64,000 bases of DNA from Astragalus membranaceus (GCA_039519185.1 CM076851.1:100809531-100873530); one strand, 5' to 3'. Shown: positions 11,458 through 22,345, counted from the first letter of the stretch. Notes: a model not told the origin generated them from the letters alone. Translations and numbers: made by a program.

Positions 11458-11472
11458 TTCTCCCCAACTTGA
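11458..11472 (-). promoter_or_regulatory. E1 polypurine tract
   Basis: On the minus strand aagttggggagaa directly precedes the 3' LTR start tgtaacaccc. This is the normal position of the plus-strand primer. The same tract precedes the 3' LTR of E2. Confidence 0.85.
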
Positions 11473-12770
11473 AAGAATTTTGTCCTCAAAATTTCGTCAA
11501 GTCTTTCATCCGTCTAACCGAGAATCGACATTCTCAGAAAGGTCTTAAGTTGCTGGAACATTCTCGAATTAACGAAATGAGTGTAGAAAATCTTTCCAAG
11601 TTGGCACATCAATCTCCAAGTATGATCCACTACTACCTTGATACGAACTCTCTGGTTACGAATCTACACGAGAAACTCATCATTCGCCTACATAGGCTCG
11701 GCACCGCGTTTGAAAACACTTCTGAAGCTTCATTCCAATTATCCTCGTTTACTCCCCAACTTTGATTAATCTAAATCAAAGGGTGTTATATAAGACGCTT
11801 GATAGAAATATATGTTGAAAATGAGATCCACATATCGGTAATCCTCGATCGAGATAGGAACAAACACGATTTCCTCGAAGGGCGTAAACGCGTTCTCCGC
11901 AAATTTTCTAAAAATCCATAACAGTTCCCGTACACATTGAAAAATGTGATGGAAAGTCACTGTGAAATTCCTTAACTCGCTTCCAAGTTTTCGAGGTAAA
12001 ACTTTTTCAAAAGATGAGATTTGGGTTTTACCAAAAACTTTGACCTTAAACGTAAAAATAAACCGTGGGGACGACAAATAAATTTGAACGCAATGAATAT
12101 CACCTCTGTTGTTCTCAAAACAACTATCAAACAGAACGCAGAACCCTTCTTCCTTTATTGTAACTTCCTCACAATATATTTATCTACGACGCACCCAATC
12201 CCTTTCCGAATTAGCCAGTAGCGTTGAGTTTCCTCTCAACCTAAGTACGCCTCCTATGATTTTCCTCAATCAGATCCTATTAGCCTCTTGATTCGTTCCC
12301 AAAATTAACTTTAGCATGCGGGTTTCACAAAATGATTTTTCAAAACTACCATACCGCACGCCAAACTTCACTTTGGAAAGTTCAGTACCTTGCAGCAGAT
12401 CCATCAATTAATCCTTTGGTGCTTATTCGCAGTGTGAAAAACAGTCAACAGTCACCTCATCCTCATATTCGTATTCATGTTCGACTCATCAAACGGAATC
12501 TCGTAAGACAATCTCATTGTTAACCTTCACCAAGGAGAGGTTAACAAACTAATAGCTCGCCACCCAAGTGAAAACTTATGGATGTATCCCAACTTAGATC
12601 TAAAAGACTCTAATAATTCCTTCTCATGCATCAATAAACTCGGCCATGTGGATGGACTTCCTACTCAGTGCATCAGTTACAACACTGGCCTCTCTTGAAT
12701 GCTACTTCAACACGAATTTATAATCCTTCAGGAATTCAACACATCTCCTTCGCCTGTTATTCAATTCTTT
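11473..12770 (-). other. E1 3' internal region, no recognisable integrase
   Basis: Between the RNase H remnant and the polypurine tract there are about 1.3 kb. Immediately after RNase H the frame still reads a short remnant of the usual connection (EFLKDY-like). The rest has many stops and I could not find an HHCC zinc finger, a DDE core or a chromodomain in any frame. The homologous region of E2 (53300-54520) is alike, so the loss predates both copies. Confidence 0.6.
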
Positions 12771-13229
12771 CTAATCAAACAGATACTTTAAACTCTTGTG
12801 ATCACTAAAGACATCGAAACGAGACCCATACAGGTAACGTCTCCAAATCTTCAGTGCATACACAATAGCTGCCAACTCCAAATCATGAGTTGGATAATTC
12901 TCTTCATGAGACTTTAATTGCCTGGACGCATAAGCTACCACTTGTTGATTTTGCATTAGAACACATCCTAAACCCTTCCCTGAAGCGTCATCGAAAATTT
13001 GAAATTCCAATGACGGATCCGGAAGAATCAGGATTGGAGCAGAAGTCAACCAAACCTTCAATTCTTGAAAACATTCTTCACAATCCGCATCCCACGTAAA
13101 CGGTTGACCCTTTCGAGTTAGTCGAGTGAGTGGAATAACTAACTGTGAGAACCCTCGAATAAATCTCCTACAGTAATCGGTTAAACTCAGAAACTTTTGA
13201 TCTCTGCGACTGATGTCGGTCACTCCCAT
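12771..13229 (-). pseudogene. E1 RNase H domain
   Basis: Open for 152 codons. Recognisable parts are DYCRRFIRGFSQLVIPLTRL, SAPILILPDPSLEFQIFDDA, GLGCVLMQNQQVVAYASRQL and NYPTHDLELAAIVYALKIWR, the usual RT thumb, connection and RNase H sequence of Ty3/gypsy elements. The first catalytic aspartate context reads IFDDASGKGLG. It ends at KSLKYLFD, where a stop interrupts. Confidence 0.85.
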
Positions 13230-13246
13230 TCAACACCGCTTCCTTC

Positions 13247-13842
13247 TTACTGGGATCTACAGAAACTCCCGACTTGGGAAATCACATGTCCCAAGGACTT
13301 TACCTCTGACACCCAAAAATCACACTTCAAAGGTTTCAAGTACAACTTATTTTCTCGGAGTACTTTCAGAACAATGCGGAGATGTTGGACATGCTCCTCA
13401 ATGGTCTTCGAGCACATCAAGATACCATCAATGAAAATGAATACAAATTGATCTAGGTAATTGAGGAAAACTCGGTTCAGGTAATCCATGAATACAGCGG
13501 GAGCATTAGTCAAACCGAAGGGCATCACTATAAACACACAATGTCCATACCTAGTACGGAGAGCTGTCTTCGGAATATCTAAGGCTCTAACTTTTATTTG
13601 ATGATATCCTAACCTCAGATCAATTTTAGAAAACACTGCAGTACCTCAAATTGCTCAAGCAACTCGTCTACCCTTGGTAAGGGGTATTTATTCTTGATCG
13701 TCACTTTGTTGAGTTGTCGATAATCAATGCGCAATCTCATGCTACCATCTTTCCTTTTGACTAACCACACCAGAGCACTCCTTCGAGAAGCACTCGGTCG
13801 AATGAATTTCTTTAACATCGACTCTTCAAGTTGGGATTTCAA
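13247..13842 (-). pseudogene. E1 reverse transcriptase, frameshifted, active site FIDG
   Basis: Two overlapping frames: 13842-13615 (KKFIRPSASRRSALVWLVKR, LRIDYRQLNKVTIKNKYPLP) and 13636-13247 (MFSKIDLRLGYHQIKVR, VMPFGLTNAPAVFMDYLNRV). A frameshift near 13620 joins them. The catalytic motif, normally F/Y-x-D-D, reads FIDG at 13424-13435 (second Asp replaced by Gly), so polymerase activity is not expected. The same change is found in E2. Confidence 0.9.
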
Positions 13843-14076
13843 TTCTTTTAATTCTAAAGAAACATTCCATAAGAAACAAGAGATATTGATCCCGTGCCAG
13901 GAACCAATTCTATAGTAAACTCTACCTCTCGCTCTGGAGGTTCAGAAGAAATTTCATCGTGAAAACATCCAGAAAGTCATTCACCACCTGAATGTTCGCC
14001 AAATCTAAACTAGTTTCAGTGGATGCAGATAACATACTAACATGTGCTTCCGCACCTTGGAATGAAGATTGACCGT

Positions 14077-14440
14077 CTATGGTGAACTAGGTAACCGCTT
14101 CAGAATTTGTCCTAGACAGTTCAACTGATTCTGAAGCGAAGCTGATAGATGATTAACACAGTCGATTGCAACATGAATTGCAGTCATCCAATTCGTACCC
14201 AAAATGGTGTCCACACTTCTCATAGGCAAACAATAAATTCTACAACGAAATTTCTGCCTCCTATGACAAGTAGACAATTCTATACAAAGATTAGGTCTGG
14301 ACACGACCCTTAGCAGAAGTTAAGATGGTTATCGGCTCGGATAGCGGAGATAAGGTCAATCCCAACCGATTTACTCACGATTGAGCTATTATACAATGGG
14401 TTGCACCCGAATCGTATAATATACTGACGGAGTTATTGAA
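14077..14440 (-). pseudogene. E1 aspartic protease remnant
   Basis: The active-site motif DSGATH is encoded at 14396-14413 (ILYDSGATH). Downstream in another frame are LCIELSTC and VDTILGTNWM, the second conserved element (ILGxxW/L) of Ty3/gypsy proteases. Stops and frameshifts separate the two. Confidence 0.75.
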
Positions 14441-14485
14441 AACTGATCTCATACCCCTCAGTAGATTGTCTGCAGTCGTAACTGT

Positions 14486-15120
14486 CTAAACATCCAGAAT
14501 GTTGACTCGTCCTTGCCTCAGAGCAGCTTGTAACTCCTTGGAACTCTTCCTTACAGGGCACTCTTTACCATAGTGACCCTCTACATCACTATAATAGCAC
14601 CGATTAGATCTTCCCTTGCAATCACCACTGTGAGGCTTTCCACAGTTAGAACCTCTTCTGACCATTGTAGAATCAAAGAATTGCATCTGCTTTTCCTTTG
14701 ATGAAATTATCTTAGGACTTTGCATTCGAAGTTGATAATTCAACTTCCTTCTTTCCTTTCCCATACTTCCTATGAGATCATCCTCGGCGACATAGGCTGA
14801 TTGCACTAAGGCAACATAATTAGTAATAGTATAAGAACTGAGACCCTAAGTCATAAAAGCACTTATGCCCCTCTTATACATCTGCATTCTCCATTCGTCA
14901 TCCGGAGCTTACTTTACCACTTGGTAAAATTGAGACAACTTCTCAAACTTAGCGGTGTATTCTTCCACCGTCATGTCACCTTTCCTGAGGATGCACCGGT
15001 TGGAGATTTCGGTTTTGGTCGAGGATTGCGTCTTGATCATCCTGCCACAATTCCGCTTATGATGCACTGAGTATTAAGTTGATCATGCTCAATGTCTCTT
15101 AGCATCACAAGTGTAATTAC
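14486..15120 (-). pseudogene. E1 gag remnant with CCHC zinc knuckle
   Basis: The open part 14806-14486 reads MQSAYVAEDDLIGSMGKERR and ends with a knuckle-like CYYSDVEGHYGKECP (C-x7-H... spacing altered, the second Cys is replaced). Upstream to about 15120 degenerate gag sequence continues (TVEEYTAKFEKLSQF reads at about 14975-14930 with interruptions). It corresponds to 51130-51720 in E2. Confidence 0.75.
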
Positions 15121-15177
15121 AACCAGGACTAACAAGGAATCGACTCAACCCTAAACTAAGTCCCACTAGGTCGAACT

Positions 15178-15189
15178 GCTCTGATACCA
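15178..15189 (-). promoter_or_regulatory. E1 primer-binding site (initiator tRNA-Met type)
   Basis: On the minus strand, two bases after the 5' LTR, tggtatcagagc. This is complementary to the 3' end of initiator tRNA-Met, the common primer of Tekay-type and many other plant gypsy elements. Confidence 0.92.
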
Positions 15190-15191
15190 AC

Positions 15192-17833
15192 TGTAACACC
15201 CCGGTATTTTTATCGAGTAAAAATACCCAAGTGAACCATTCCTAAAACATCAGAGTTATATTTTCTGTTTAAATACTGAACACCACTATAAAATTTTCAC
15301 TGAATAACAACAAAACAGTCTTAAACATAAATAAGACCATAAATCATCAGTGAAATACAGTGTTCAATATCGTACAAGAAAGCGGAAAATAAATACATAA
15401 CGCTAAAGACAAAATGTCTTGATACACAGATAACAAGGAAAGATATACACTTAAGCATAAAGCTAAGTCTTCAGTAACCATCCGAGTACCACCTACTCGT
15501 GCCTCTTGGATCTCCGCTTTCCCTGTTTATCTGTAAAACAACAACATATAAACAATGAGATACAATCTCAGTGAGTTCTACCGAGACCCCTATCTACACT
15601 CTCGGTTCAATTAGGAATCCTATTTAACTTAACACGACACCGACTACAATCCAGTGCTAAATCCCGGTGAGCCGTATTATAGGACTTTCTTTCATTCGTG
15701 GTTTAATTTAACCACGTGCATTTTAATTCAACACGACACCGACTGCAATCCAGTGCTAAATCCCGGTGAACGTGTTAAGACTCAGTACGGCACCGACTGC
15801 AATCCTGCGCTAAATCCCGGTGAACCGTACAGTACGACACCGACTGCAATCCAGTGCTAAATCCCGGTGTATCGTACGACAAAACTTTCAACATAACACC
15901 GACTGCAATCCTGTGCTGAATCCCGGTGAACCCCCTTACCAATAGTACTTTCCCTAATGGCACGGAGCCTAGGGTAGGGGATCATGACTGCCCCGCCTAG
16001 TATGTTAACATGGGTCGTCACCCAAACTCGATATAATATATATATCTACAATCATATGAACATTTAGTTCATTTACATTCAGACCAATAATTGAACATAA
16101 CACCCGCATCGGGCCGTTTCCCATAGTCGATATAATTTATATATCGTGAATCGTAGACCGGTTTAGACAATAAATAATAATTATTCCGCGTCAGTTATAC
16201 CATACCACGTAGGACTCATAGTCCGTTTTCTTTTCGATAAAAACATGTCCTCACACATATACTATATTTCGGTTTTTCGAAACGATTTGGAAATCAAAAG
16301 TATTTTATAAAACTCTTTTGAAACATACCCAAAATCATGGCATTATAAGCCTAATATCATTAAAGAAGGGTTAGGAAAGGATTGGGAGAGGATTGGAATC
16401 GATCGGGATCGTTTCGGGCAAATTTGGAAAACTTGGACAGAACGCTGCGCACGGACCGTGCTCCCATACGCACGGGTCGTGCGCCCTTTTATAAAAATTT
16501 GCGAAATAGAAACAACCAGACGCACGGTTCGTGCGCCTGGGGCGCACGGATCGTGCGCATTTGACAGCATTCTATTTTCATTCCGCTTTGCGTTTTTCGT
16601 CGTTCCGATCAATTCCGATCACTTCCGGTACCTGTTCCAGTCCAATCCTAACACCAAAATAGTACAAAAACATATCCAACGTCCTCAGTCGATCAACCAA
16701 TCCAATCAAAGACTCAACACATTCTATTTTCATCAAAATTCGACATATTTAAAAATAATGGTTTTTGACTCAAAATCTTCCGAAATCAAATCACTAAAAA
16801 TTCCATTTCAACACGACTCAACCCGAGACTCGCTCCGATCAATTCCTAACCCGAATCAGACAGTATCAAGAAATATTCCAGTCCAGCGAAAGCGATAAAA
16901 CATTAAATCAATTAATTCGAAACGTAAAATCCTAAACGTGAGGAGAACTCACCTGTCGTGATGAAAATCACGAAACACCGAGACTTTCCGTGAAAACGCT
17001 TTTCTGACATAACCGCACGAATGCTCCCTGAATCAATTCCACGCTTCGGCGACATCCGTATCCGCTCCCAAAGCTTCCCACTCGACCTCGAGAAATCTTT
17101 TGACCGAAATACCAAATTCCTCGAAATCTTCCCCGAACACTATTCATCTTCTCCTTCAACCTCAAGCCACTATTCACAAAAACCCCAATTTGAACCCTAA
17201 CCTCTTGATTCTTCACAAACCCCAAATCGGACTTCAATACTTGCGCAATCCACCTTGAGCTCGCTCCCAAACACCATCCAAAGCTTTCCTTTGAGCTTGA
17301 ACAACAAAAACCTCTATTTCCTCTTAAATTCGAAAATGGTGGATTTGAGGAGAGTGAGTTGATGATGAAGATTTTGGTACCAAATCGAAGAGGGAGTAAC
17401 GCTGAACGTTTTTCGTGTTGGAAGGAAGTCGTTTTGATGAACCGAAACCTTCCCTTTTTCCCCTTCTTCCTCCTCACCCTTTCTTTCTCTTTTCTCTCCT
17501 TTTCTCTCATTTCCTTCTCTGTTTCTCTTCTCTCGCTGCTTTCTTTCTTTTCTTTCTTTCTTTTTATTAATTCTTTTCTTCTCTTCACTCACACACATAC
17601 ACGCACACACACACATTTATTTAATATATAAGTGTTAACGTGGTCCAATTACCATATTGATCCAAATCTCTTATTTCGATTCCAAAACTTTCTTGACCCG
17701 TATTATCCGGTTAACGATCCGCTGACAACCAATAAATAATTTTAGCACTCATTAAATTTACCAGTCAAGTACTAAATTAATTTAATTGGGTTAACACCCA
17801 AATAATTCTACTAATTATTTTGAGGGTGTTACA
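15192..17833 (-). repeat. E1 5' LTR (2642 bp)
   Basis: Longer partner of 9086-11457, with the extra segment 17021-17270 and an extra GC-rich unit at about 16538-16561. A GC island rich in gcacgg/tcgtgcgc palindromes lies at about 16440-16560. Its terminal inverted repeats are tgtaacaccc/gggtgttaca. Confidence 0.95.
15634..15928 (-). repeat. Hairpin array in E1 5' LTR
   Basis: Five units matching those of the 3' LTR. Here the second unit has an intact outer stem aacacg/cgtgtt (15731-15776 region), which is mutated to cgtctt in the other LTR. Inner stems caccg/cggtg are kept in all units. Confidence 0.85.
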
Positions 17834-18663
17834 TATTTTGTTTAATTTAATAACAACTCTAAAAAGGATAACGCAATTGTACCTGAAGTAGAGCTGCACA
17901 CCCGGCAATTCTCACTGATTCAATGTTCTTGCCTTCATTTAAGAGGGGAGCAGTACGGTTTAAGCTACTTACTAAGTTGTTATAAACATTACCACCCCAA
18001 TCATACCTATGAAGGCTATCTAAATCATCCAATGCGCTAAAGGGTAGGGTATTGATCGTGGGGGTAGTTTGGGGAAAGTAAAAAGTGGCAAAAGCAAGGA
18101 GAAGGTAAAGCCTACAAAACTCCTCTACACATTCATCTGATGTTAGGTCTCCCATTTGTTGAACAATACACGACACATTTATGACTTCCCCATCAAACAA
18201 CTGTTTCACTCTACAGTCAACCCTATCATCATCAAAAACGGGATCTCCAACTATGCGAAGCCCCAACCCAAAGCAAACATCTAACTTTGAAAATGAAATT
18301 AGCCTATTCGCAACCCTAATACCTACACTATGTGTATCCCACCTTCTCAAAACATCCCTAAGTAAAACACCACTAATGTTGATTTCTTCAACAAGATCAA
18401 CCAACGAATGGAAGGGAGTTGTTAGAAGACGTTTCTTTTGTAGTGGACTTATCAAGTTTCTATTAATCTCCACTAGTGCCTTAGTTTTGACTCCGTGTGT
18501 CGCTCGGATCTGAAAACTACATCAATTAGGACACAAAAACAACAACACGGAGTTATACTCAATTATAGAACGAATTATGATACATGACTAACTTATGGAC
18601 AATTGTAAAAACTTTGAAACTATGTGAAAACAAACTTACCTCGGTTTCTTTTGTCCTTCCCAT

Positions 18664-19800
18664 AATGGAACGTTACTATACGTTTACTGTGAAAAAAATA
18701 TACTTCCATTAATGTACTTCATATAAAAACAATGTTCCTTAGAAAAACAGTGTTCCTTACGTAAAATATATACTTCCATTAATGCACTTCATATAAAAAT
18801 ATACACCTTTCAGCAAGTCACTTTTCACTCTAGCTATCGTATTATGACTCCCATCACTAAACTGTGCCTTAATTGAATCAACAAACATTGAATTAATTGT
18901 GCCCATTTCGAATCAATCACTAAATTGCTGGTCTCTTTACAACATTGCATTGAGATGCAGAAGCCTTAATTGTGCCCATTTCAAATCAAGCACTAAATTC
19001 AAAATCGATCCCTAAATTCAAAATTAAAATATGAACAATAGTTAAGTTGTTAATTGAATCAACAAAAAATCAGTATAGCCACAATCAACACACACACACA
19101 CCAAAAACTTCAACTCCCAACACCAAATTTCATATGCAAAAGGGGGAATAAAATGGAAAATAAACCCTAATACGCAAAAAAATTTAAAATATTTACAAAA
19201 TGACAGAGATACAAGGAAGGAAGAAACGAACATTGATTCGTGGTGGCTGTACGATTCGTGCGAATCAGACGGCGATCGTGGCTGTACGATTCGTGCAATT
19301 AGTCACGGAAACAGAACAACTAGCTCACGGTTCTGACGAAACAGAGGAACGACCTGAAAGAGTCGCAAGGAGACAGCGCGGTGACAGTTGGTGAGAGTGT
19401 TGGTGAGGAAGAAGCTGACGGTTTCGCACAGAGAGGAAGAAGATGATCTCTGACGTAAATCGTGTTGACAGAGAAGAAGCTCACCGGAGGGTTTATCGCT
19501 GATAGAGAAATGCTGGATGCTGGATGTAAACGGAGCTCACAGACGATGGGTTGGGAGAACAAGGATTTGTCGCAAAGCAGAGAAGAAGAGGCTGAGGGTT
19601 TCACCAATGAAGGCTGAGGGTTTTGTGTTATTGTTTTTAATTATTCTAATAAAAAACTATTTGTTATTATTATTAATATATAATAACCAACTTAATAATC
19701 ATACATACTACCCTATACGGAACCGTATGTTTGACTGTATTTTGGTCCATTTATTGGGCCATTTTCTGGTCAGAATAGCATTTCTCAAATTCTTTTAAGG
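18664..19800 (-). other. Upstream region of the Ulp1-like gene
   Basis: 18664-19190 is AT-rich, probably an intron in the 5' untranslated region. On the minus strand 19620-19200 is rich in cttctt and ccgtc and resembles a 5' untranslated exon with its promoter-proximal part. A short tandem repeat gtggctgtacgattcgtgc occurs twice at about 19240-19297. No TATA box is assigned. 19620-19800 is AT-rich without recognisable content. Confidence 0.35.
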
Positions 19801-20000
19801 TAAATTACACTAGACGTCGATTAAGTTATTTAATTCTAATAAGTTGGTCAGTTAAGTTTTTTTTTACCTAATAATACGAAAAAAACTTAAAAGACCAACT
19901 TGTTACAATTAAATAATTTAAATGACCTTAATGATACGAAAAAACTTAAAGGACCAACTTGTTATAATTAAATAATTTTAATGACCTCTGGTGTAATTTA
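19801..20000. mobile_element. MITE-like foldback, about 200 bp
   Basis: Ends are taaattacac (19801-19810) and gtgtaattta (19991-20000). Each arm also contains ttaagttatttaattctaa-aagttggtc or its complement. The phrase cttaaa-gaccaacttgtta-aattaaataatt occurs twice on the right side, so the arm is internally duplicated. It is noncoding. Target duplication not established. Confidence 0.7.
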
Positions 20001-20012
20001 GTCATTCTTTTA

Positions 20013-20516
20013 TGGTTTAAATATATGTTTGGCCCCTGCAAATATGGCCATAATCCATTTAGGTCCCTGTAATTTTTTTTTTAAAAAATGGTCCTTGCAA
20101 ATATTAAGCATTTACAATTAATCCCCTCTGTTAACTCTCTATCCAAAAAAACTAACGTGGCTAACGGAGATGACGTCAGCATGACATCATCAATGATTAA
20201 CGGAGAAAGATTAACAGAGAAAGACTAAAACGATTCAGTTCCGCTTCAAACTATTCCAAAAAAAGGAATAATTTACAGAGAAAGATTGACACAATTCAAA
20301 AACGATAATCTTTCTTTGTTAATTTTTCTCTGCTAATCATTCATGATGTCATGCTGATGTCATCTCCGTTAGGCACGTCAGTTTATTTTGGGTGGAAAGT
20401 TAACAAAGAGGCTTAACTGTAAACACTTAATATTTGCAAGGGCCATTTTTTTAAAAAAATTATAGGGGCCTAAATAGATTATGGTCATATTTGTAGGGGC
20501 CAAACATATCTTTAAA
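20013..20516. mobile_element. Mutator-like MITE, about 504 bp, long terminal inverted repeats
   Basis: The left arm aatatatgtttggcccctgc...tccctgtaatttt is inverted at the right end (aaaattataggggcc...aggggccaaacatatctt), giving terminal inverted repeats of more than 100 bp. A perfect 10-bp duplication cattctttta flanks it (20003-20012 and 20517-20526), consistent with the 9-11 bp duplications of Mutator-like elements. The interior has a second inverted pair around gatgacgtcagcatgacatc. Elements with this ggcccctgcaaatatggcc terminus are frequent in plant genomes. Confidence 0.88.
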
Positions 20517-20529
20517 CATTCTTTTATTA

Positions 20530-20559
20530 CTAGGGCGAACACCCGTGCATAGGCACGGG
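20530..20559 (-). mobile_element. Helitron-like 3' terminus
   Basis: On the minus strand a hairpin cccgtgc-ctat-gcacggg (20559-20542) is followed after 8 nt by CTAG (20533-20530) and then T. A GC-rich hairpin shortly before CTRR, inserted before T, is the 3' signature of plant Helitrons. The element would extend to higher coordinates. One possible 5' end is TCCATCC preceded by A at 25884, but that is weak. No Rep/helicase is seen, so it would be non-autonomous. Confidence 0.55.
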
Positions 20560-21989
20560 GAGCTGTTTTTTTTATGAGTAAAATAATATTTGTGCGGCTA
20601 GTTTTTTTTGTGCGGCTAGTTTGCAATGTAGTAATTAGTATGATATATGATATGATACTAATATAGTATAATATATTTCGACAGGAAATGTGGCCGCGAG
20701 AAACCTGAAGTAAAAGTGATAATCTGCTTGTTGGAAACGATTGAAATAGGAGATTAAATAGCAGTATTACAACTCGACCGATAAACTCAATTCATTAAGT
20801 GTATTTGGAGGTCTTGATGGACAGTTAACGGTTCTAGGACAATGTTCCATAACAGGTGGTGAGTGTCATTAAAATAGGGCATTAGTTTAAAGCAATGTGT
20901 ATGTATCATCGTCTTGTGTCATGAAAGTATTAATAATTTGATGTCACTTGTTCGATACCAACTGTAACATTGGTCCTTTATCATTGGTCTTTGCTTAACC
21001 AATGCTTTAACCTTTCGTTCTAATGATTAATAGTTTACTTCAATTGCCATAGATGGTGTTGCCTCAGGTTAATAGGAATTGATATTCTGGAATAACCCCT
21101 TCTCCAACACTTTGTAAAGGTGCAGAAATTGACCCACGTCTCCACTATTGTAGTAATACTTTTCAGTCCAAATAGAAAACAAAAGGACTAAAAAAATAGG
21201 CATAAAAAAAGGTTACACAACAACAAATAGACAGATAATGGAATAGAGAAAGAGAGATAAGAAACTTTGGGGCTAACGTAGATTGTTCTTCTAATTAAAG
21301 TACATCATTAATCACAATTAAATAAAGAGAGAATGCTCTGAGTAATCTCTTTCTATGACAGAAGCATAATCACTGCGAATCTGAAAACACAAATGATTTT
21401 TGACATCGAATATACAATGTCTTATAATAGGTTGTATACTTAAAGACGCATACCATGAATGCTTCCCACATGTTTCCCTATTTTTAATTTATCAGCAATA
21501 ACCACATGGACTATGTACAGCAAAAACAAATTTCAAATAAGCCACCTTTTCTAATGACCAACTGATAGAAAACTACTATTACTATATACCAACATACGTG
21601 CAGTCACAAAAGGTTTACTTATTTTCAATGCACTTACGATAATATGACATGAAAAGCAAAGATGAAGACCGCATCATAGTAACCTCCACAAAAGTAATTA
21701 GGGAGAATGACAAATCAAAGATGGCTAGAAAAGTAGTAATCAGTAATTGAATAATGGACTTTCTTTTGAATAATTGCTTTTATGTTTTTGCAATCTGTCA
21801 GTTGGTCTAAGAGTACCTACTTTCTAAATATATATATGGAGCACTTAAGTTCCTTTGTGAGAGGATCTGGACTGTAGAGCCTTCACATTGATGCAAATAA
21901 AAACCACATACGTAGAGGCTATCTAATCATGGTTCAACTATAAGTGATTTTACGGTTATCCAATTTGTCTGCAAAAGGTACTCACTAAT
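20560..21989. other. No gene recognised; putative Helitron interior
   Basis: AT-rich, with no coding segment I can support on either strand. It lies between the Helitron-like terminus and the NPH3 fragment. Confidence 0.4.
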
Positions 21990-22345
21990 TCATGAATCTG
22001 TTGGTACAAATATAATGGTACTCACTAACTCATGAACCTGTCTGCAAAAGATTGCACTTGTACTTGTCATCACAATTGAAGACTCCAATGGAGTAATATT
22101 GGGGAGGCCAATTTTTCCACTATAGTTTTGTGAGTTCTCAGGATTGTCAAAAACAAAGAACCAGTCAGACATTTTGTGTTCTGATTCTAAGTTGCTTGCG
22201 AAATAGGACTTGAACCAGACCTAATAGAGGCAGTCTTTCATCTTGTGCTTTGTAAGTGCTTACTTCCAATGAGAGTTTTTGCCAGTTCCTCAGCCTGGAT
22301 AGTTGCCCCCTTTCAGAATCTGTCAGCCAAGGACGTGCCTGAAGT
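21990..22345 (-). pseudogene. NPH3-domain gene fragment (NPH3/RPT2-like)
   Basis: The minus-strand translation gives ARPWLTDSERGQLSRL, NWQKLSLEVSTYKAQDERLP and LVQVLF, then, after a +1 frameshift, SDWFFVFDNPENSQNYSG. This follows the order of conserved blocks in the NPH3 domain of BTB-NPH3 proteins (CUL3 adaptors in phototropin signalling): the segment before the QKLS block, the AQNERLPLR-type block, QVLF, then GWFF-SDN-ENS. No BTB domain or NPH3 C-terminus is visible around it, and the reading frame is broken. It is best read as a captured or decayed fragment, possibly carried by the Helitron-like element ending at 20530. Confidence 0.65.

Larger units (their letters stand above)
9086..17833 (-). 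mobile_element. E1: Tekay-like Ty3/gypsy retrotransposon, complete but decayed
   Basis: Both ends carry tgtaacaccc...gggtgttaca and the element is flanked by the 5-bp duplication tattt (9081-9085 and 17834-17838). The coding strand is minus: 5' LTR 15192-17833, primer-binding site 15178-15189, degenerate gag, protease, reverse transcriptase and RNase H, polypurine tract 11458-11472, 3' LTR 9086-11457. Total 8748 bp. The internal region is only 3734 bp and I see neither the HHCC nor the DDE part of an integrase. It sits in intron 2 of the Ulp1-like gene in the same orientation as the gene. Lineage is inferred from the RT motif VMPFGLTNAP and the initiator-Met PBS. Confidence 0.92.
6989..18663 (-). 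pseudogene. Ulp1/C48 cysteine-protease-like gene, split by retrotransposon E1 in intron 2
   Basis: Exons deduced from in-phase splice sites: 18663-18640 (ATG, 8 codons), 18509-17883 (209 codons), 9044-8919 (42), 8763-8423 (113 plus 2 nt), 8319-8238, 8135 to about 8058, 7955-7821 (45), 7733-7602 (44), 7475-7375, 7272-7197 and 7111-6989 (stop TGA). The N-terminal domain matches the copy at 3983-5597. The linker carries SLESLAPRKWVDNL, usual just before the peptidase. The C48 core shows His in NEHWVCYVV, Asp in YVLDSL, and Gln and Cys in QQNGHDCGMYVL. Such proteases remove SUMO-like tags; in plants the family is often carried by Mutator-like transposons. Breaks: TAG at 7629-7631 in the middle of the core, and a TAG at 8055-8057 unless splicing avoids it. 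Without E1, intron 2 would be about 85 bp, normal for a plant. All other junctions keep frame, so decay is recent. Confidence 0.8.

Noticed and set aside
16968..17588. 206-codon minus-strand frame and similar ones at 10821-11262
   Set aside because: Made of Lys/Glu/Arg repeats from a purine-rich tract inside the E1 LTR; noncoding leader sequence.
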